This document shows, piece by piece, positions 8,198-17,060 of a DNA stretch of 40,551 bases (position 1 is its first letter; each line of letters starts with the position of its first letter). Source of the DNA: JAJDNH01 sp964552395 (GTDB lineage: Bacteria > Acidobacteriota > Thermoanaerobaculia > Thermoanaerobaculales > Sulfomarinibacteraceae); NCBI GenBank assembly GCA_964552395.1, contig CAZKGM010000028.1:1-40551 (forward strand). The letters run 5' to 3'. The position numbers were made by a program, and so were the translations under genes. The notes under the pieces were generated by a model, which was not told the origin of the DNA, searched no databases, and was given only the letters and a program-made list of their open reading frames with translations.

Positions 8198-9130
8198 TCA
8201 GGCCTGCGAGTTCTGTGCGAACCACTCGGCGGTGAGGCGGAGGCCTTCCTCGAGGGTGGTCGTGATCCGGACGCCGAGCTCGCGCTCGAGACGGCGTGCG
8301 GAGATGCACGAGCGGCGTTGCTCTCCGGGCATGGCCGGACCATGGACCGCTGCGAGTGGTGAGCGGGCCGCCGCGCACAGCCCCTCGAACAGAGTGTTGA
8401 CGTCGGTCTCGACACCGGTCCCGACGTTGCACACCTCGAACCCCTCGCGTCCGAGGGCAGCCACGTTCGCGCGCACCACATCCCCAACGTACACATAGTC
8501 CCGCGTCTGGAGCCCGTCGCCATGAATGATGGGCTGTTGGCCGCGGAGCAGGCGATCGAGGAATATGGCGACCACGCCCGCCTCTCCGTGCGGATTCTGT
8601 CGCGGACCGTAGACGTTGGCGTACCGCAGGCAGGTGGCGTCCAGACCATACTCCTGGTTGTAGAAGTACAGGTAGCGCTCGCCGGCGAGCTTGGACACTC
8701 CGTAAGGGGAGACCGGTCTCTGGGGGTGGGTCTCGCTCGCCGGGAACTCGTCTTGCTCGCCGTAGATGGCGCCGCCGGTCGAGGCCAAGATCACCTGCCG
8801 GAGAACGCCGCGCCGGCCAACCTCCAGGAGATTGAGCAAGCCGCCGACGTTGACATCGGCGTCGAACCGAGGGTCGGCGACCGAGCGTCGGACATCCATC
8901 TGGGCGGCGTGGTGGACCAGAATATCGACGTCGTTGTCGACGAGAACGCGGCCCGCCTGCTCGCCTCGGATGTCGCAGACATGAAGCTCGCTGCCGGCCG
9001 GGACGTTCTCCTTGCGGCCGCTGGACAGGTCGTCCACAATGAGAACCCGGTGGCCTGCGGCAAGCAGCGCCTCGGCGACATGGCTACCGATGAACCCTGC
9101 TCCTCCGGTGACACAGATGACGTGGCTCAT
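8198..9130 (-). CDS. NAD-dependent nucleotide-sugar epimerase/dehydratase (GalE-like)
   Basis: 310-aa extended short-chain dehydrogenase/reductase. The NAD-binding GGAGFIG is at residues 9-15, an acidic residue follows the second strand (VDDLSSG), the active-site segment is STGGAIYG, and the catalytic YxxxK is Y143-K147. The C-terminal half contains LRYANVYGPRQ and TRDYVYVGDV, typical of UDP-glucose 4-epimerases and related enzymes that supply sugars for surface glycans. The exact substrate cannot be read. The ATG at 9130 has AGAGGAG upstream; the longer frame to 9451 is antisense to the glycosylase gene and is rejected. It is divergent from that gene by under 50 bp. Confidence 0.9.
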   Translation of the reverse strand: MSHVICVTGGAGFIGSHVAEALLAAGHRVLIVDDLSSGRKENVPAGSELHVCDIRGEQAGRVLVDNDVDILVHHAAQMDVRRSVADPRFDADVNVGGLLNLLEVGRRGVLRQVILASTGGAIYGEQDEFPASETHPQRPVSPYGVSKLAGERYLYFYNQEYGLDATCLRYANVYGPRQNPHGEAGVVAIFLDRLLRGQQPIIHGDGLQTRDYVYVGDVVRANVAALGREGFEVCNVGTGVETDVNTLFEGLCAAARSPLAAVHGPAMPGEQRRSCISARRLERELGVRITTTLEEGLRLTAEWFAQNSQA

Positions 9131-9178
9131 GCGGGGGGGTCTCCTCTGGGATGGATCTACGTGGTCGAATTCGAGCCC

Positions 9179-9766
9179 ATGCAGCGGCGATTCTACCAGC
9201 GTTCGACGGAGCTGGTGGCGCGGAGCCTCCTCGGCAAGCTGTTGATCAGGACCACAAAGGCGGGCCTCGCGGCCGTGCGGCTGACCGAGTTGGAAGCCTA
9301 CCTGGGGCCCAGCGACCTGGCCTGCCACACTTTCGGTGGACGGCGGACACCGAGGACCGAGGTCATGTGGGGCCCGGCCGGGTTCTCCTACGTCTACCTG
9401 GTCTACGGCATGCACCACTGCCTCAATGTGGTCACCGTAGGCGAAGGGCACGGAGAGGCCGTGCTGGTCCGCGGCGGCCTTCCGGTCTTGGGCGAAGAGC
9501 TAATGCGGGAGCGTCGCGCGGGAGGCAGGGGACTGAGCGACGGCCCTGGGAAGCTGTGTCAGGCGCTGTCCATCACTCGGACTGACAACGGTCTCGACCT
9601 CTGCGACCCTGAGAGCGGACTGTACCTCGGGGATGACGGAACGAAGGTGCCGCTCACCGAGGTCCGAAGCCTCCCGAGGGTCGGCGTAGCCTACGCGGGA
9701 GAGGCCGCCACCTGGCCCCTCCGCTTCCTCTGGCAGCCCCCCACTACCCACCCGGTGACGGAGTGA
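9179..9766 (+). CDS. mpg: 3-methyladenine DNA glycosylase (AAG/MPG family)
   Basis: 195-aa monofunctional base-excision glycosylase that removes alkylated or deaminated purines. The family landmarks are clear: RRFYQRSTELVARSLLGKLL at the N-terminus, TELEAYLGPSDLACH (catalytic Glu region), RTEVMWGPAGFSYVYLVYGMHHCLN, and GPGKLCQAL near the C-terminus. The ATG at 9179 matches the family start; an in-frame GTG at 9161 is an alternative, and neither has a strong ribosome binding site. The stop codon lies inside a TGACGGAG octamer repeat. It is convergent with the GGDEF gene. Confidence 0.93.
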   Translation: MQRRFYQRSTELVARSLLGKLLIRTTKAGLAAVRLTELEAYLGPSDLACHTFGGRRTPRTEVMWGPAGFSYVYLVYGMHHCLNVVTVGEGHGEAVLVRGGLPVLGEELMRERRAGGRGLSDGPGKLCQALSITRTDNGLDLCDPESGLYLGDDGTKVPLTEVRSLPRVGVAYAGEAATWPLRFLWQPPTTHPVTE

Positions 9767-9771
9767 CGGAG
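9756..9771. repeat. TGACGGAG octamer, two tandem units
   Basis: Two perfect units of TGACGGAG overlap the end of the glycosylase gene; its TGA stop is the start of the second unit. The same octamer occurs four times in tandem at 21189-21220. It is followed at about 9780-9817 by degenerate A/G-rich repeats built on ACGGGAAACGG. Confidence 0.8.
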
Positions 9772-9879
9772 GCCCGCACCCACCCGGGAAGACGGGAAAC
9801 GGAAAACGGGGAACGACCCTCCCGCCCGCCCGGAGAACGCTGGAACAGCGCACTCCAGAGAAGGGTGCACTCAAACGGA

Positions 9880-9903
9880 CGTGCGGTCGCTTTGGACCGC
9901 ACG
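9880..9903. terminator. Hairpin between convergent genes (possible terminator)
   Basis: A perfect 9-bp inverted repeat (CGTGCGGTC, 6-nt loop, GACCGCACG) lies between the convergent glycosylase and GGDEF genes. There is no T-run on either side, so it may be a Rho-type or protective 3' hairpin rather than a classical intrinsic terminator. Confidence 0.4.
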
Positions 9904-10000
9904 GCCGTCGGGGCTTCGGAGACCCCTCCCGATGTCGCTCGCTTTGGGAAGGCGACGACGGGCGTCGGCGGAGCAGACGTCCGGGCGCCGGAGTTGCGGC

Positions 10001-12151
10001 CTACGTCGAAAGCGGTTCCTCGAGATCGAGGTTGTGGAGGGGGGTCACCTCCCAGGCGCCGATGACCTTGTCCTTGCCGTGTCTCTTGGCGAAGTACAGC
10101 GCGCTGTCCGCCTGCTCGACCAAGTTCGAGGCGGTGTCCGCGTCATACGGGAAGGCGGCGACGCCGATGCTGACGGTGAGGCTGATTGGACGGGTGAGCT
10201 CGCCGCTGGCAAAGCGCTCCCGCGCGATGGACTCCCGCAGACGTTCAAGAACCTCTGTGGCGCGTTGGTACGAGAGCCCTGGCAGGACGATCGAAAACTC
10301 CTCGCCGCCGTACCGGGCCACGAAGTCGTTGGCACGGACGTTTCGGGCCAGGAGAGCCGCCAGCTCGACGAGCACGACGTCGCCGATGCGGTGGCCGTAC
10401 CGGTCGTTGACGAGCTTGAAATCGTCGATGTCCACCATTGCGAACGAAGCTGTCGCCTGCTTGGCCTGACACGAGGCGAGTGTCTGTTTGAGAAAGCTGT
10501 CCAGGGAGCGTCGGTTCGCTATCCCAGTGAGCGGGTCTTGAAGCGTCTTTCGCTCGACTTCCTCGAGGTGCAGGGCCGTCTGGACCGAAGGACAGATCTG
10601 GCTGAGAACCAGCTCCAACGCCCGGAGATCATCGAGGTCCGGCATCGGCTGCACCGGGTGAGGCACGATGAGTATGAACCCCAGCGTCTCTTCCTTGGAG
10701 ATCAGCGGCGCCACCAGGGTGTGCTCCACGCCCACGGGGTGGGGGAGCCGGAAAGGCCAGCTTTCCCAGCGAACGACATTGAGCTGCGAGACGGTTGAGC
10801 CGGTGTCGAGGAGCAGGCGCATCTCGTCTTCCGCGATCGCGGGGAGCCTGTCGGCCTCGTGGCTCCAATCCTCGACGTCTCCTGCCCAGGCCGAGAGAAC
10901 GAATCGCTCGCTGCCCTGCTGTCGGAGAAGTAGCCCGGTCCAGGTGCAACCGAAGCCGAGGTTGACGGCCCGCACCAGGTTCTGAGTCAGGCTGGTCAGG
11001 CTGCTCGATGTCGTGACCAGCTGGTTGAGCTCGAGCAGATGCCGGAGACGTCGGCTCTGGGACTCATTCCGTTCTTCGAGGAGGCGCAACCGGTTCGCCA
11101 GCTCGGACCTGGAGAGGGCATCGCGGACGAGGTCGGCCACTGCCGTCCCGAGGCGATGCAGGGATGTCCCTTCAGGGGGTTGCGGCAGCCCGAGCAGGGC
11201 GATCAATGCGACCACCTGTTGACCCTGGCGGACCGGCAGCAGGAGCTGACTGGAGAAACGTGGATGCAGATGAAGCACGTCCCCTGGATTGCTCGAAGTC
11301 GGCGCGTCAAGCTTCTCCGCTCGTCCGGACTGGAAGAGGAACCGTGCCCGCTCCCTGATCCTGGGAAGCTCTTCGCCGACAGCGGGACAGGCGATGGCAG
11401 CGGGACCCGTCGCCGACAGCGTGGGGTTGACGGCGAGAACGGTCAGCTCGTGGCTCAGGATTGGCTCGAGCAGGCCATGGAGGTTCCCGAGAAAGACCTC
11501 GAGACCAGGTTCGTCCGCACCGTTCAGGCCGGCCTTCGAGGTACGAGCCGCATCGAGAAGAGCGTCGAGCCGGATGAGCCTGGCTGTTCGCTCACTGCTC
11601 TGAAGGAGCAGCGCGGGGAGCATGGTCGGGCCGATGATGCCGACGATGGCCAGAATTGGCAGGTGCAGCATCAGGCCGGCGGTAAGGGACACGGCGCCGC
11701 TGAGGAGGAACAGGCCGGTGGCGGTTTCGGTCCACGGGCTGCGCGGTTCCCGGTGCTCCCCGGGCAGGACCGCGTGGATGACCGCAGCGGCCAAGAGTGC
11801 GATGACGAACATCAGAACAACATCGGAAACGGCCCGCGAGAGGCCGGGGGCTCCTGGGTGGAAAGCTCCCAGTGCCACCGCCACCGGCGGCAGCGCATGG
11901 AGAAGGGCACGGGGGCGACGGGCCGCTTCCATAGCGAGGAGGATGCCGGACAGCAAGAGAACCAGCCCCAGGGATGCGCCGAGCCCGCTGGCGACGAAGA
12001 GCGCCACGACTCCCCACGGCAGAGCGTTCCAGCGCCACTGCCGTGAAGCGAGGCTGATTAGGGCACAGCCGCCGGCAAGGATTAACGCGGATATCAGCAT
12101 CATTCGCCACCAAGAGCCGGCCGCGCCCGAGGCCCGACCGCTCTGGCTCAT
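10001..12151 (-). CDS. Membrane-bound GAF-GGDEF diguanylate cyclase
   Basis: 716 aa. The N-terminal ~190 residues hold about six hydrophobic segments, followed by a region with two GAF-like sensor domains (about 200-370 and 385-540) and a C-terminal GGDEF domain (about 550-705). The cyclase active site reads GGEEF (near residue 613), which is catalytically competent in this family. RAND, five residues before it, supplies the RxxD inhibitory c-di-GMP site. DPLTGIANRR and DIDDFKLVND are also normal. It is predicted to make c-di-GMP from GTP in response to a signal sensed at the membrane or in the GAF domains; the signal is unknown. No strong ribosome binding site precedes the ATG. It is divergent from nfnA. 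Confidence 0.9.
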   Translation of the reverse strand: MSQSGRASGAAGSWWRMMLISALILAGGCALISLASRQWRWNALPWGVVALFVASGLGASLGLVLLLSGILLAMEAARRPRALLHALPPVAVALGAFHPGAPGLSRAVSDVVLMFVIALLAAAVIHAVLPGEHREPRSPWTETATGLFLLSGAVSLTAGLMLHLPILAIVGIIGPTMLPALLLQSSERTARLIRLDALLDAARTSKAGLNGADEPGLEVFLGNLHGLLEPILSHELTVLAVNPTLSATGPAAIACPAVGEELPRIRERARFLFQSGRAEKLDAPTSSNPGDVLHLHPRFSSQLLLPVRQGQQVVALIALLGLPQPPEGTSLHRLGTAVADLVRDALSRSELANRLRLLEERNESQSRRLRHLLELNQLVTTSSSLTSLTQNLVRAVNLGFGCTWTGLLLRQQGSERFVLSAWAGDVEDWSHEADRLPAIAEDEMRLLLDTGSTVSQLNVVRWESWPFRLPHPVGVEHTLVAPLISKEETLGFILIVPHPVQPMPDLDDLRALELVLSQICPSVQTALHLEEVERKTLQDPLTGIANRRSLDSFLKQTLASCQAKQATASFAMVDIDDFKLVNDRYGHRIGDVVLVELAALLARNVRANDFVARYGGEEFSIVLPGLSYQRATEVLERLRESIARERFASGELTRPISLTVSIGVAAFPYDADTASNLVEQADSALYFAKRHGKDKVIGAWEVTPLHNLDLEEPLST

Positions 12152-12251
12152 GTAACGACAAGGTGAGTGTACCGAGGGGTCGGTAGAGAGTCAAAGATCA
12201 ACGTTTCCGGCAATATGACAGAGAGACTCTATCTCAATTCATGAGGAGGTC

Positions 12252-12280
12252 TTGAAAGAAAAGTCGGGAATCTGTAGAGT
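12252..12280 (+). promoter_or_regulatory. Candidate promoter of nfnAB
   Basis: TTGAAA (12252-12257), 17-bp spacer, TAGAGT (12275-12280). Transcription would start near 12287, leaving a short leader with AGGAGG at 12314-12319 and the GTG start at 12326. It lies in the divergent region between the GGDEF gene and nfnA. Confidence 0.5.
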
Positions 12281-12325
12281 CTGCGCGGGATGGGGGAGGG
12301 GACCCCGCTGGAGAGGAGGCTGCCG

Positions 12326-13183
12326 GTGGCACGGCTCGTTCACAAGGAGACCATTGCGCCCAAGTTCACGCGTTACGTGGTGTCAGCGCCGGAAGTGGCG
12401 CGCAAGCACCGCGCGGGGCAGTTCGTCATGGTGTTGCTCGGGGAGTACGGGGAGAGGATCCCGCTCACGATTGCCGACTCGGATGCAAAGGCCGGGACTA
12501 TCACGCTGATAGTGCAAGAGGTCGGCAAGACGACCATGGAGATGGCCGAGCTGGAGATCGGCGCGGAGCTCGGCGTGGCCGGGCCGCTCGGGACGCCAAC
12601 CCACATCGAGAAGTGGGGGACCTGTGTGTGCATCGGCGGCGGTGCGGGGATCGCGCCGATGCTGCCGATCGCCCGCGCTCTCAAGAAGGCGGGGAACCAC
12701 GTCATCTCCATACTCGGCGGGCGCAACCAGGATCTCGTGATCCTGCGGCAGGAGATGACCGCTGCCTCGCACGAGATCATCTACACCACCGACGACGGGA
12801 GCCTGGGCCGCAAGGGGCTCGTCACCCATGCGTTGGCGACCTTGGTCGAGGAACGCGGCAAGCCCGACCTGGTGGTGGCGATAGGACCGGCGATCATGAT
12901 GAAGGTCGTTTCCGAGCAAACCCGTCCCCTGGGTATCCCCACGGTGGTGTCGTTGAACTCGATCATGGTTGACGGGACCGGGATGTGCGGCGGCTGCCGG
13001 GTCGCGGTTGGCGGCGAGAGCAAGTTCGTGTGCGTTGACGGACCCGAGTTCGATGGGCACCAGGTGGACTTCGACCTCCTCATGAAGCGTCAGAGGACGT
13101 ATTTCAAAGAGGAGGAAGAGGCGCGGAGGAGATTCCTCGAGGAGCACGCCTGTCACGCGCTGCAGGCGGCGGAGGTGAAGTGA
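12326..13183 (+). CDS. nfnA: NADH-dependent ferredoxin:NADP+ oxidoreductase small subunit (NfnA/SudB-like)
   Basis: 285-aa FAD/NAD(H)-binding subunit of the PyrK/ferredoxin-reductase fold. Visible are the flavin-binding RIPLTIAD segment, the nucleotide-binding IGGGAGIAPMLP, and a C-terminal [2Fe-2S] site with DGTGMCGGCR and FVCVDGPEFDGH. In characterised NfnA I recall the cluster having three Cys plus an Asp ligand, which this pattern allows. With NfnB it would run flavin-based electron bifurcation between NADH, NADPH and ferredoxin. I chose the GTG at 12326 because AGGAGG is 6 nt upstream; the in-frame ATG at 12290 lacks one. Its TGA overlaps the ATG of nfnB by one base. Confidence 0.88.
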   Translation: MARLVHKETIAPKFTRYVVSAPEVARKHRAGQFVMVLLGEYGERIPLTIADSDAKAGTITLIVQEVGKTTMEMAELEIGAELGVAGPLGTPTHIEKWGTCVCIGGGAGIAPMLPIARALKKAGNHVISILGGRNQDLVILRQEMTAASHEIIYTTDDGSLGRKGLVTHALATLVEERGKPDLVVAIGPAIMMKVVSEQTRPLGIPTVVSLNSIMVDGTGMCGGCRVAVGGESKFVCVDGPEFDGHQVDFDLLMKRQRTYFKEEEEARRRFLEEHACHALQAAEVK

Positions 13184-14634
13184 TGGCGCGCGAACTCAAG
13201 CCTGCCGAACGCCTGAAGATACCGCGCCAGCCGATGCCGGCACAGGACCCTCACGAGCGTGGGAAGAACTTCAATGAGGTTGCTCTCGGGTACACCGCCG
13301 AGATGGCCCAGACCGAGGCCGAACGCTGCCTGGCCTGCAAGAAGCCCAAGTGCGTGGACGGTTGTCCGGTCGGTATCGACATCCCCGGGTTCGTCGATGC
13401 GGTCCGGCTGGAGAAGTTCGAAAGTGCATTGGAGATTATCAAGGACATGAACACCTTGCCGGCAATCTGCGGCCGTGTCTGTCCGCAGGAGGATCAGTGC
13501 GAGAAGGCCTGCGTGGTCGGCAACAAGCACCAGCCCGTTGCGATTGGGCGACTGGAGAGGTTCGTTGCCGACCTCGAGCGCTCGGGCGGTGAGATCAAGA
13601 TGCCGGCGAGGGACCGGGGCACGGGATTCCGGGTCGCGATCGTGGGTTCCGGGCCTGCCGGGCTGACCTGCGCCGCCGAGCTTGCCCGCAACGGGCATGA
13701 CGTCACGATTCTCGAGGCGCTGCACAAGCCGGGTGGGGTGCTGGTGTACGGGATCCCCGAGTTCCGCCTGCCCAAGGCCATCGTGAAGGACGAGATCGAG
13801 AATCTGGCCAGGATGGGAGTCGAGATCCGCTGCAACTTCGTTGTCGGCAAGACCGCCACGGTGGAGGAGCTGTTCGACGAGTGGGGGTTCGATGCGGTCT
13901 TCGTGGGCACGGGGGCCGGCCTCCCCTACTTCATGGGGATCCCGGGCGAAAACTACATCGGCGTGTACTCGGCAAACGAGTTCCTGACTCGTGTCAACCT
14001 GATGAAAGGATTTGACTTTCCAAGACACGACACACCGGTGCAGGTGGGCCGGAAGGTGGCCGTCGTGGGGTCGGGCAACGTCGCCATGGACTGCCTGCGG
14101 ACGGCGCTGAGACTGGGTGCCGAAGAGGTGATATGTCTCTACCGTAGGACCCGAGCCGAGTCTCCGGCACGCCTCGAGGAGTTGGAGCACGCCGAGGAGG
14201 AGGGCATCGATTTCCGCTGGCTGAACTCCCCGGTCGCGATCTACGGCAACGAAGAGGGGCTCGTAACCGGTGTCCGGGTCATCAAGATGGAGCTCGGTGA
14301 GCCGGACAGCTCCGGCCGGCGGCGTCCGATTCCCATCGAGGGCAGCGAGTACGATGTCCAGATCGACAACGTGATCATGGCTATCGGGCAGGGGCCGAAC
14401 CCTCTGGTGACCCAGAGTACACCGGGCCTGGAGCTCAACCGTCGCGGCAACATCGTCGTCGACGAGGAGACGATGATGACCTCGATCCCGGGAGTCTTTG
14501 CCGGCGGCGATATCGTCACCGGAGCAGCAACCGTGATTCTCGCAATGGGTGCCGGGAAGACAGCGGCGCGGGGGATCGACCGCTACCTGCGCGAGACTGT
14601 CCAGGTCCCTCGGGCGCAGCGGGCGGCCTCCTGA
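13183..14634 (+). CDS. nfnB: NfnB / glutamate synthase small-subunit-like NADPH oxidoreductase
   Basis: 483-aa flavoprotein of the GltD family. An N-terminal domain carries two [4Fe-4S] clusters (CLACKKPKCVDGCP and CGRVCPQEDQCEKAC), then an FAD-binding VGSGPAGL, an NAD(P)-binding VVGSGNVAMD and a C-terminal GVFAGGDIVTG. No glutamate synthase large subunit is nearby, and nfnA is directly upstream with a 1-bp overlap. I therefore favour the Nfn bifurcating transhydrogenase over NADPH-glutamate synthase, though databases often label it GltA. GGAGGT precedes the ATG. Confidence 0.88.
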   Translation: MARELKPAERLKIPRQPMPAQDPHERGKNFNEVALGYTAEMAQTEAERCLACKKPKCVDGCPVGIDIPGFVDAVRLEKFESALEIIKDMNTLPAICGRVCPQEDQCEKACVVGNKHQPVAIGRLERFVADLERSGGEIKMPARDRGTGFRVAIVGSGPAGLTCAAELARNGHDVTILEALHKPGGVLVYGIPEFRLPKAIVKDEIENLARMGVEIRCNFVVGKTATVEELFDEWGFDAVFVGTGAGLPYFMGIPGENYIGVYSANEFLTRVNLMKGFDFPRHDTPVQVGRKVAVVGSGNVAMDCLRTALRLGAEEVICLYRRTRAESPARLEELEHAEEEGIDFRWLNSPVAIYGNEEGLVTGVRVIKMELGEPDSSGRRRPIPIEGSEYDVQIDNVIMAIGQGPNPLVTQSTPGLELNRRGNIVVDEETMMTSIPGVFAGGDIVTGAATVILAMGAGKTAARGIDRYLRETVQVPRAQRAAS

Positions 14635-14879
14635 GTGTCGTAGAGGCCCGGCCAGACAACCCCGATTCGGCTGCGATCGCGTTTATACTTGAGCGGATGC
14701 CCGTGCTACCGGTCTGCACGGCCGGGAGGTGACTCTCGGTCCTCGAAACGATGCGACAGAGAACTGCAGCCCCTGCGTCAACCTGGTCACGCGCTCGAGC
14801 GCGGCGAGTGTGGTGCTGGCGTGCCGTCCTTGTCGCCGCGCCTAACGGCTCGCCGACCGCTCGCCGGCGGAGGTGACGC

Positions 14880-16037
14880 GTGTCGATCGGCGGCAACCTC
14901 CGGACCATGCCGTTTGCGGATCTGTTGCAGTGGGTCTCGCAGAGCAAGAAGACGGGCACGCTGGCGATCGACGGCAGCCTGCACAGCAAGAAGGTGTACT
15001 TCCGCGATGGGCAAGTGGTGGCGGCGTCGTCGGACAACCCGAAGGAGTACTTGAGCTACTTCCTGGTGGGGTGGGGCTTTCTCGAGGAGGACGAGCTCCA
15101 GGAGCTGCTTGACATGCAGGATCGCCACGGGACGATGCTGGGGGAGCTCCTCGTCATCGTTGGGCGCGTCACCCGAGAGGAGCTCCTCCACGTCTTGAGG
15201 GTCAAGACGGAAGAGGTCATCTTCGACCTCTTCCTGTGGGACGAGGGGGAGTTCCGGTTTCTTGACAACATCCTCCCTGCCAAGCGGTTCCAGCCGCTCG
15301 ACCTGGCCGTCGACGTCCTGATTCTCGAAGGGGTTCGCCGTCAGGATGAGTGGCAGCGGATCAGGACGACGATCCCGGCCGGGCACTGGAAGCCGAAGTT
15401 GGTGCGGGCGGTGGAGGTCAAGTCTCTGGGCGAGACGGAGCTGGCGGTCCTGCGGGAAACCAACGGCGCCAACACCATCGAGCAGATTGCGCTCGCCTGC
15501 AAGCTGTCGGAGTTCCACGTCGTCAACTTCGTCTACCAGGGCATCACTCAGGGCCTGTTCGAGCTGCTTCCCGGGGAGGAAGGCGCCTCTATCCCAGGAT
15601 TCTCGCAGAGCTCCTGGAGGGTCATTCTGAGGCACGGCGAGCGTGAGCTCGAGCGAGGCGAGCTCCTTCAGGCCAGCGAACGGGTCCACCAGCTCCGCAC
15701 GAAGCACAGCAGCCAGAAGGAGGTCCAGGAGCTGGCCGCCGACCTGGAGGGGAAGATCGAGGGAGCGCTCGAAACCGCCGGCCTCAGCGACGAGGCGATT
15801 CCAGAGCTGGCAATCACACCCGCCGAGCTGCCCAAGATCGACTGCAGCCCTGAGGAGGGATTCCTGCTGTCGCGCGTGAACGGCACCTACACGCTCGGGG
15901 AGGTGTTGACGCTGCTGCCGGGCGCCGAGCTCCGCAACAAGGTCCTGGTGGCGGGGCTCATGCAGCGCGGGGTGCTTCGGCTTCGCGAGTGTACGGAGGA
16001 GGCGAAGCCGGGCTCAGAGGGCTTGCAGGCGGGGTGA
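14880..16037 (+). CDS. DUF4388 (PATAN) domain protein
   Basis: 385 aa, cytoplasmic. The N-terminal ~100 residues match DUF4388 (SIGGNLRTMPFADLLQWV, KKTGTLAIDG, VYFRDGQVVAA), a domain of response-regulator-linked proteins in deltaproteobacteria and acidobacteria. A middle helical region (about 100-240, winged-helix-like) and a charged C-terminus follow. No enzymatic motif is visible; a scaffold or signalling role is inferred from the family only. The GTG at 14880 has GGAGGTG upstream. It stands alone between nfnB and the FmdB-like gene. Confidence 0.8.
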   Translation: MSIGGNLRTMPFADLLQWVSQSKKTGTLAIDGSLHSKKVYFRDGQVVAASSDNPKEYLSYFLVGWGFLEEDELQELLDMQDRHGTMLGELLVIVGRVTREELLHVLRVKTEEVIFDLFLWDEGEFRFLDNILPAKRFQPLDLAVDVLILEGVRRQDEWQRIRTTIPAGHWKPKLVRAVEVKSLGETELAVLRETNGANTIEQIALACKLSEFHVVNFVYQGITQGLFELLPGEEGASIPGFSQSSWRVILRHGERELERGELLQASERVHQLRTKHSSQKEVQELAADLEGKIEGALETAGLSDEAIPELAITPAELPKIDCSPEEGFLLSRVNGTYTLGEVLTLLPGAELRNKVLVAGLMQRGVLRLRECTEEAKPGSEGLQAG

Positions 16038-16163
16038 CCCAGGCTCCTCGAGGGCGGCCGTAGCGACAACGTGAGACGCCGGCTGTCGATGCCCGGGGCG
16101 TGGCCGGTTGGGCAGATCACGTGTGCGGGGAGGCCTCACGGGCCCCCATCGGGCTCAGGCGCC

Positions 16164-16367
16164 TCAGGTGAACCCGCCACCCGACCTGCCACAGGTGCTC
16201 GTGCCGTGCGAGCCGCTCGACGAGGCGCTGGCAAAAGTCGACAGCAGGCGCTCGGAGCTTGCGCTGCCGCACTCCGGACACGGAATGCCGTCACCGGGCG
16301 CCCCGACCCGTTGCAGGCGCGAGAACACGTGGCCGCACTCTTTGCAGCGGTACTCGTAAATGGGCAT
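16164..16367 (-). CDS. FmdB-family zinc ribbon protein
   Basis: 67 aa. MPIYEYRCKECGHVFS and a second CPECG pair form the CxxC...CxxC zinc ribbon of the FmdB family, followed by a Ser/Gly-rich tail with one extra Cys. The family name comes from a putative regulator of formamidase/amidase genes, but most members have no proven role. AGGAGG precedes the ATG. The ArsR gene lies 109 bp upstream on the same strand. Confidence 0.88.
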   Translation of the reverse strand: MPIYEYRCKECGHVFSRLQRVGAPGDGIPCPECGSASSERLLSTFASASSSGSHGTSTCGRSGGGFT

Positions 16368-16476
16368 CGAATCCTCCTGTGCTCGATGCTATCCGACGTG
16401 CAAGTACGGGTCTGGAGGGGGAACCCCACGGCCAGCCGGAGCCGACCGGCGGCAGGAGCGGCTGCGACAGCCCTGA

Positions 16477-16863
16477 TTACCGGCTTGGGTGGCCCGGCAT
16501 CATGACAGGCTCACCCCATTCCTCTTCCTCCATCTGCTGTCGACCGGAGACGACGGCCTCTCGCTCCCGATCCAGGCGTTCCTCCAGCGAATCGCAGACA
16601 TTCCGGCAGATGGTGAACACGCCGTCATCGATGATCCGGTAGTGGACATTGAGGCCCTCGCGACGGCTGTCCACAAGGCCAGCTCGCTTGAGCACTGACA
16701 GGTGCTTGGAGATGTTTGCCTGACTGCCGCCCACGGCCTCGAGAATGGCCGACACGCAGCGCTCACCGTTGTGAAGACAGTGGATAATCTTCAGCCGGGT
16801 GGGGTCCGCCATTGCCTTGAGGACGTCGGCGATCTTGTGAAGCAACTCATCGGATAGGGGCAC
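16477..16863 (-). CDS. ArsR/SmtB-family transcriptional regulator
   Basis: 128-aa winged-helix repressor with the ArsR core: MADPTRLKIIHCLHNGERCV, a recognition helix SQANISKHLSVLKRAGLV and a wing REGLNVHYRI. The ELCVC metal motif of ArsR is reduced to GERCVSA (one Cys), so metal sensing is uncertain; redox or other ligands are possible. I place the start at the GTG at 16863 because AGGAGG lies 4 nt upstream. ATGs at 16893 and further upstream would add an extension over the promoter/operator. Its promoter carries a 24-bp imperfect palindrome, so autoregulation is likely. Confidence 0.88.
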   Translation of the reverse strand: MPLSDELLHKIADVLKAMADPTRLKIIHCLHNGERCVSAILEAVGGSQANISKHLSVLKRAGLVDSRREGLNVHYRIIDDGVFTICRNVCDSLEERLDREREAVVSGRQQMEEEEWGEPVMMPGHPSR

Positions 16864-16891
16864 GGTCCCTCCTGTGTCTCCCCCCAAGCTC

Positions 16892-16939
16892 ATATTCATC
16901 ACCAATTACGAATATAGTCCTCCATGCGGCCAACGTCAA
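16892..16939 (-). promoter_or_regulatory. ArsR promoter with overlapping operator palindrome
   Basis: On the minus strand: TTGACG (16934-16939), a 17-bp spacer and TATATT (16911-16916). An imperfect 24-bp palindrome (16892-16915) with perfect 6-bp arms ATATTC/GAATAT covers the -10 box and the start-site region; 8 of 12 positions pair. Size, AT-rich arms and placement resemble ArsR/SmtB operators, so the protein at 16477-16863 is the expected binder. Confidence 0.7.
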
Positions 16940-17060
16940 CCTGAGACGATCGCCACCCGGGTGGGGCACCGACACGACGAGCTCACGGGCGGCGGCCCGT
17001 GGCGGCGATGGTAAGCTTGGCCTCCAAGGGCGGTTCCGAGTCACGGCGCGGAGGTGTCGC

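Noticed and set aside
8522..9178. N-terminal extension of the glycosylase frame to 414 aa
   Set aside because: The extension is antisense to the epimerase gene; homology to the MPG family starts only at 9179.
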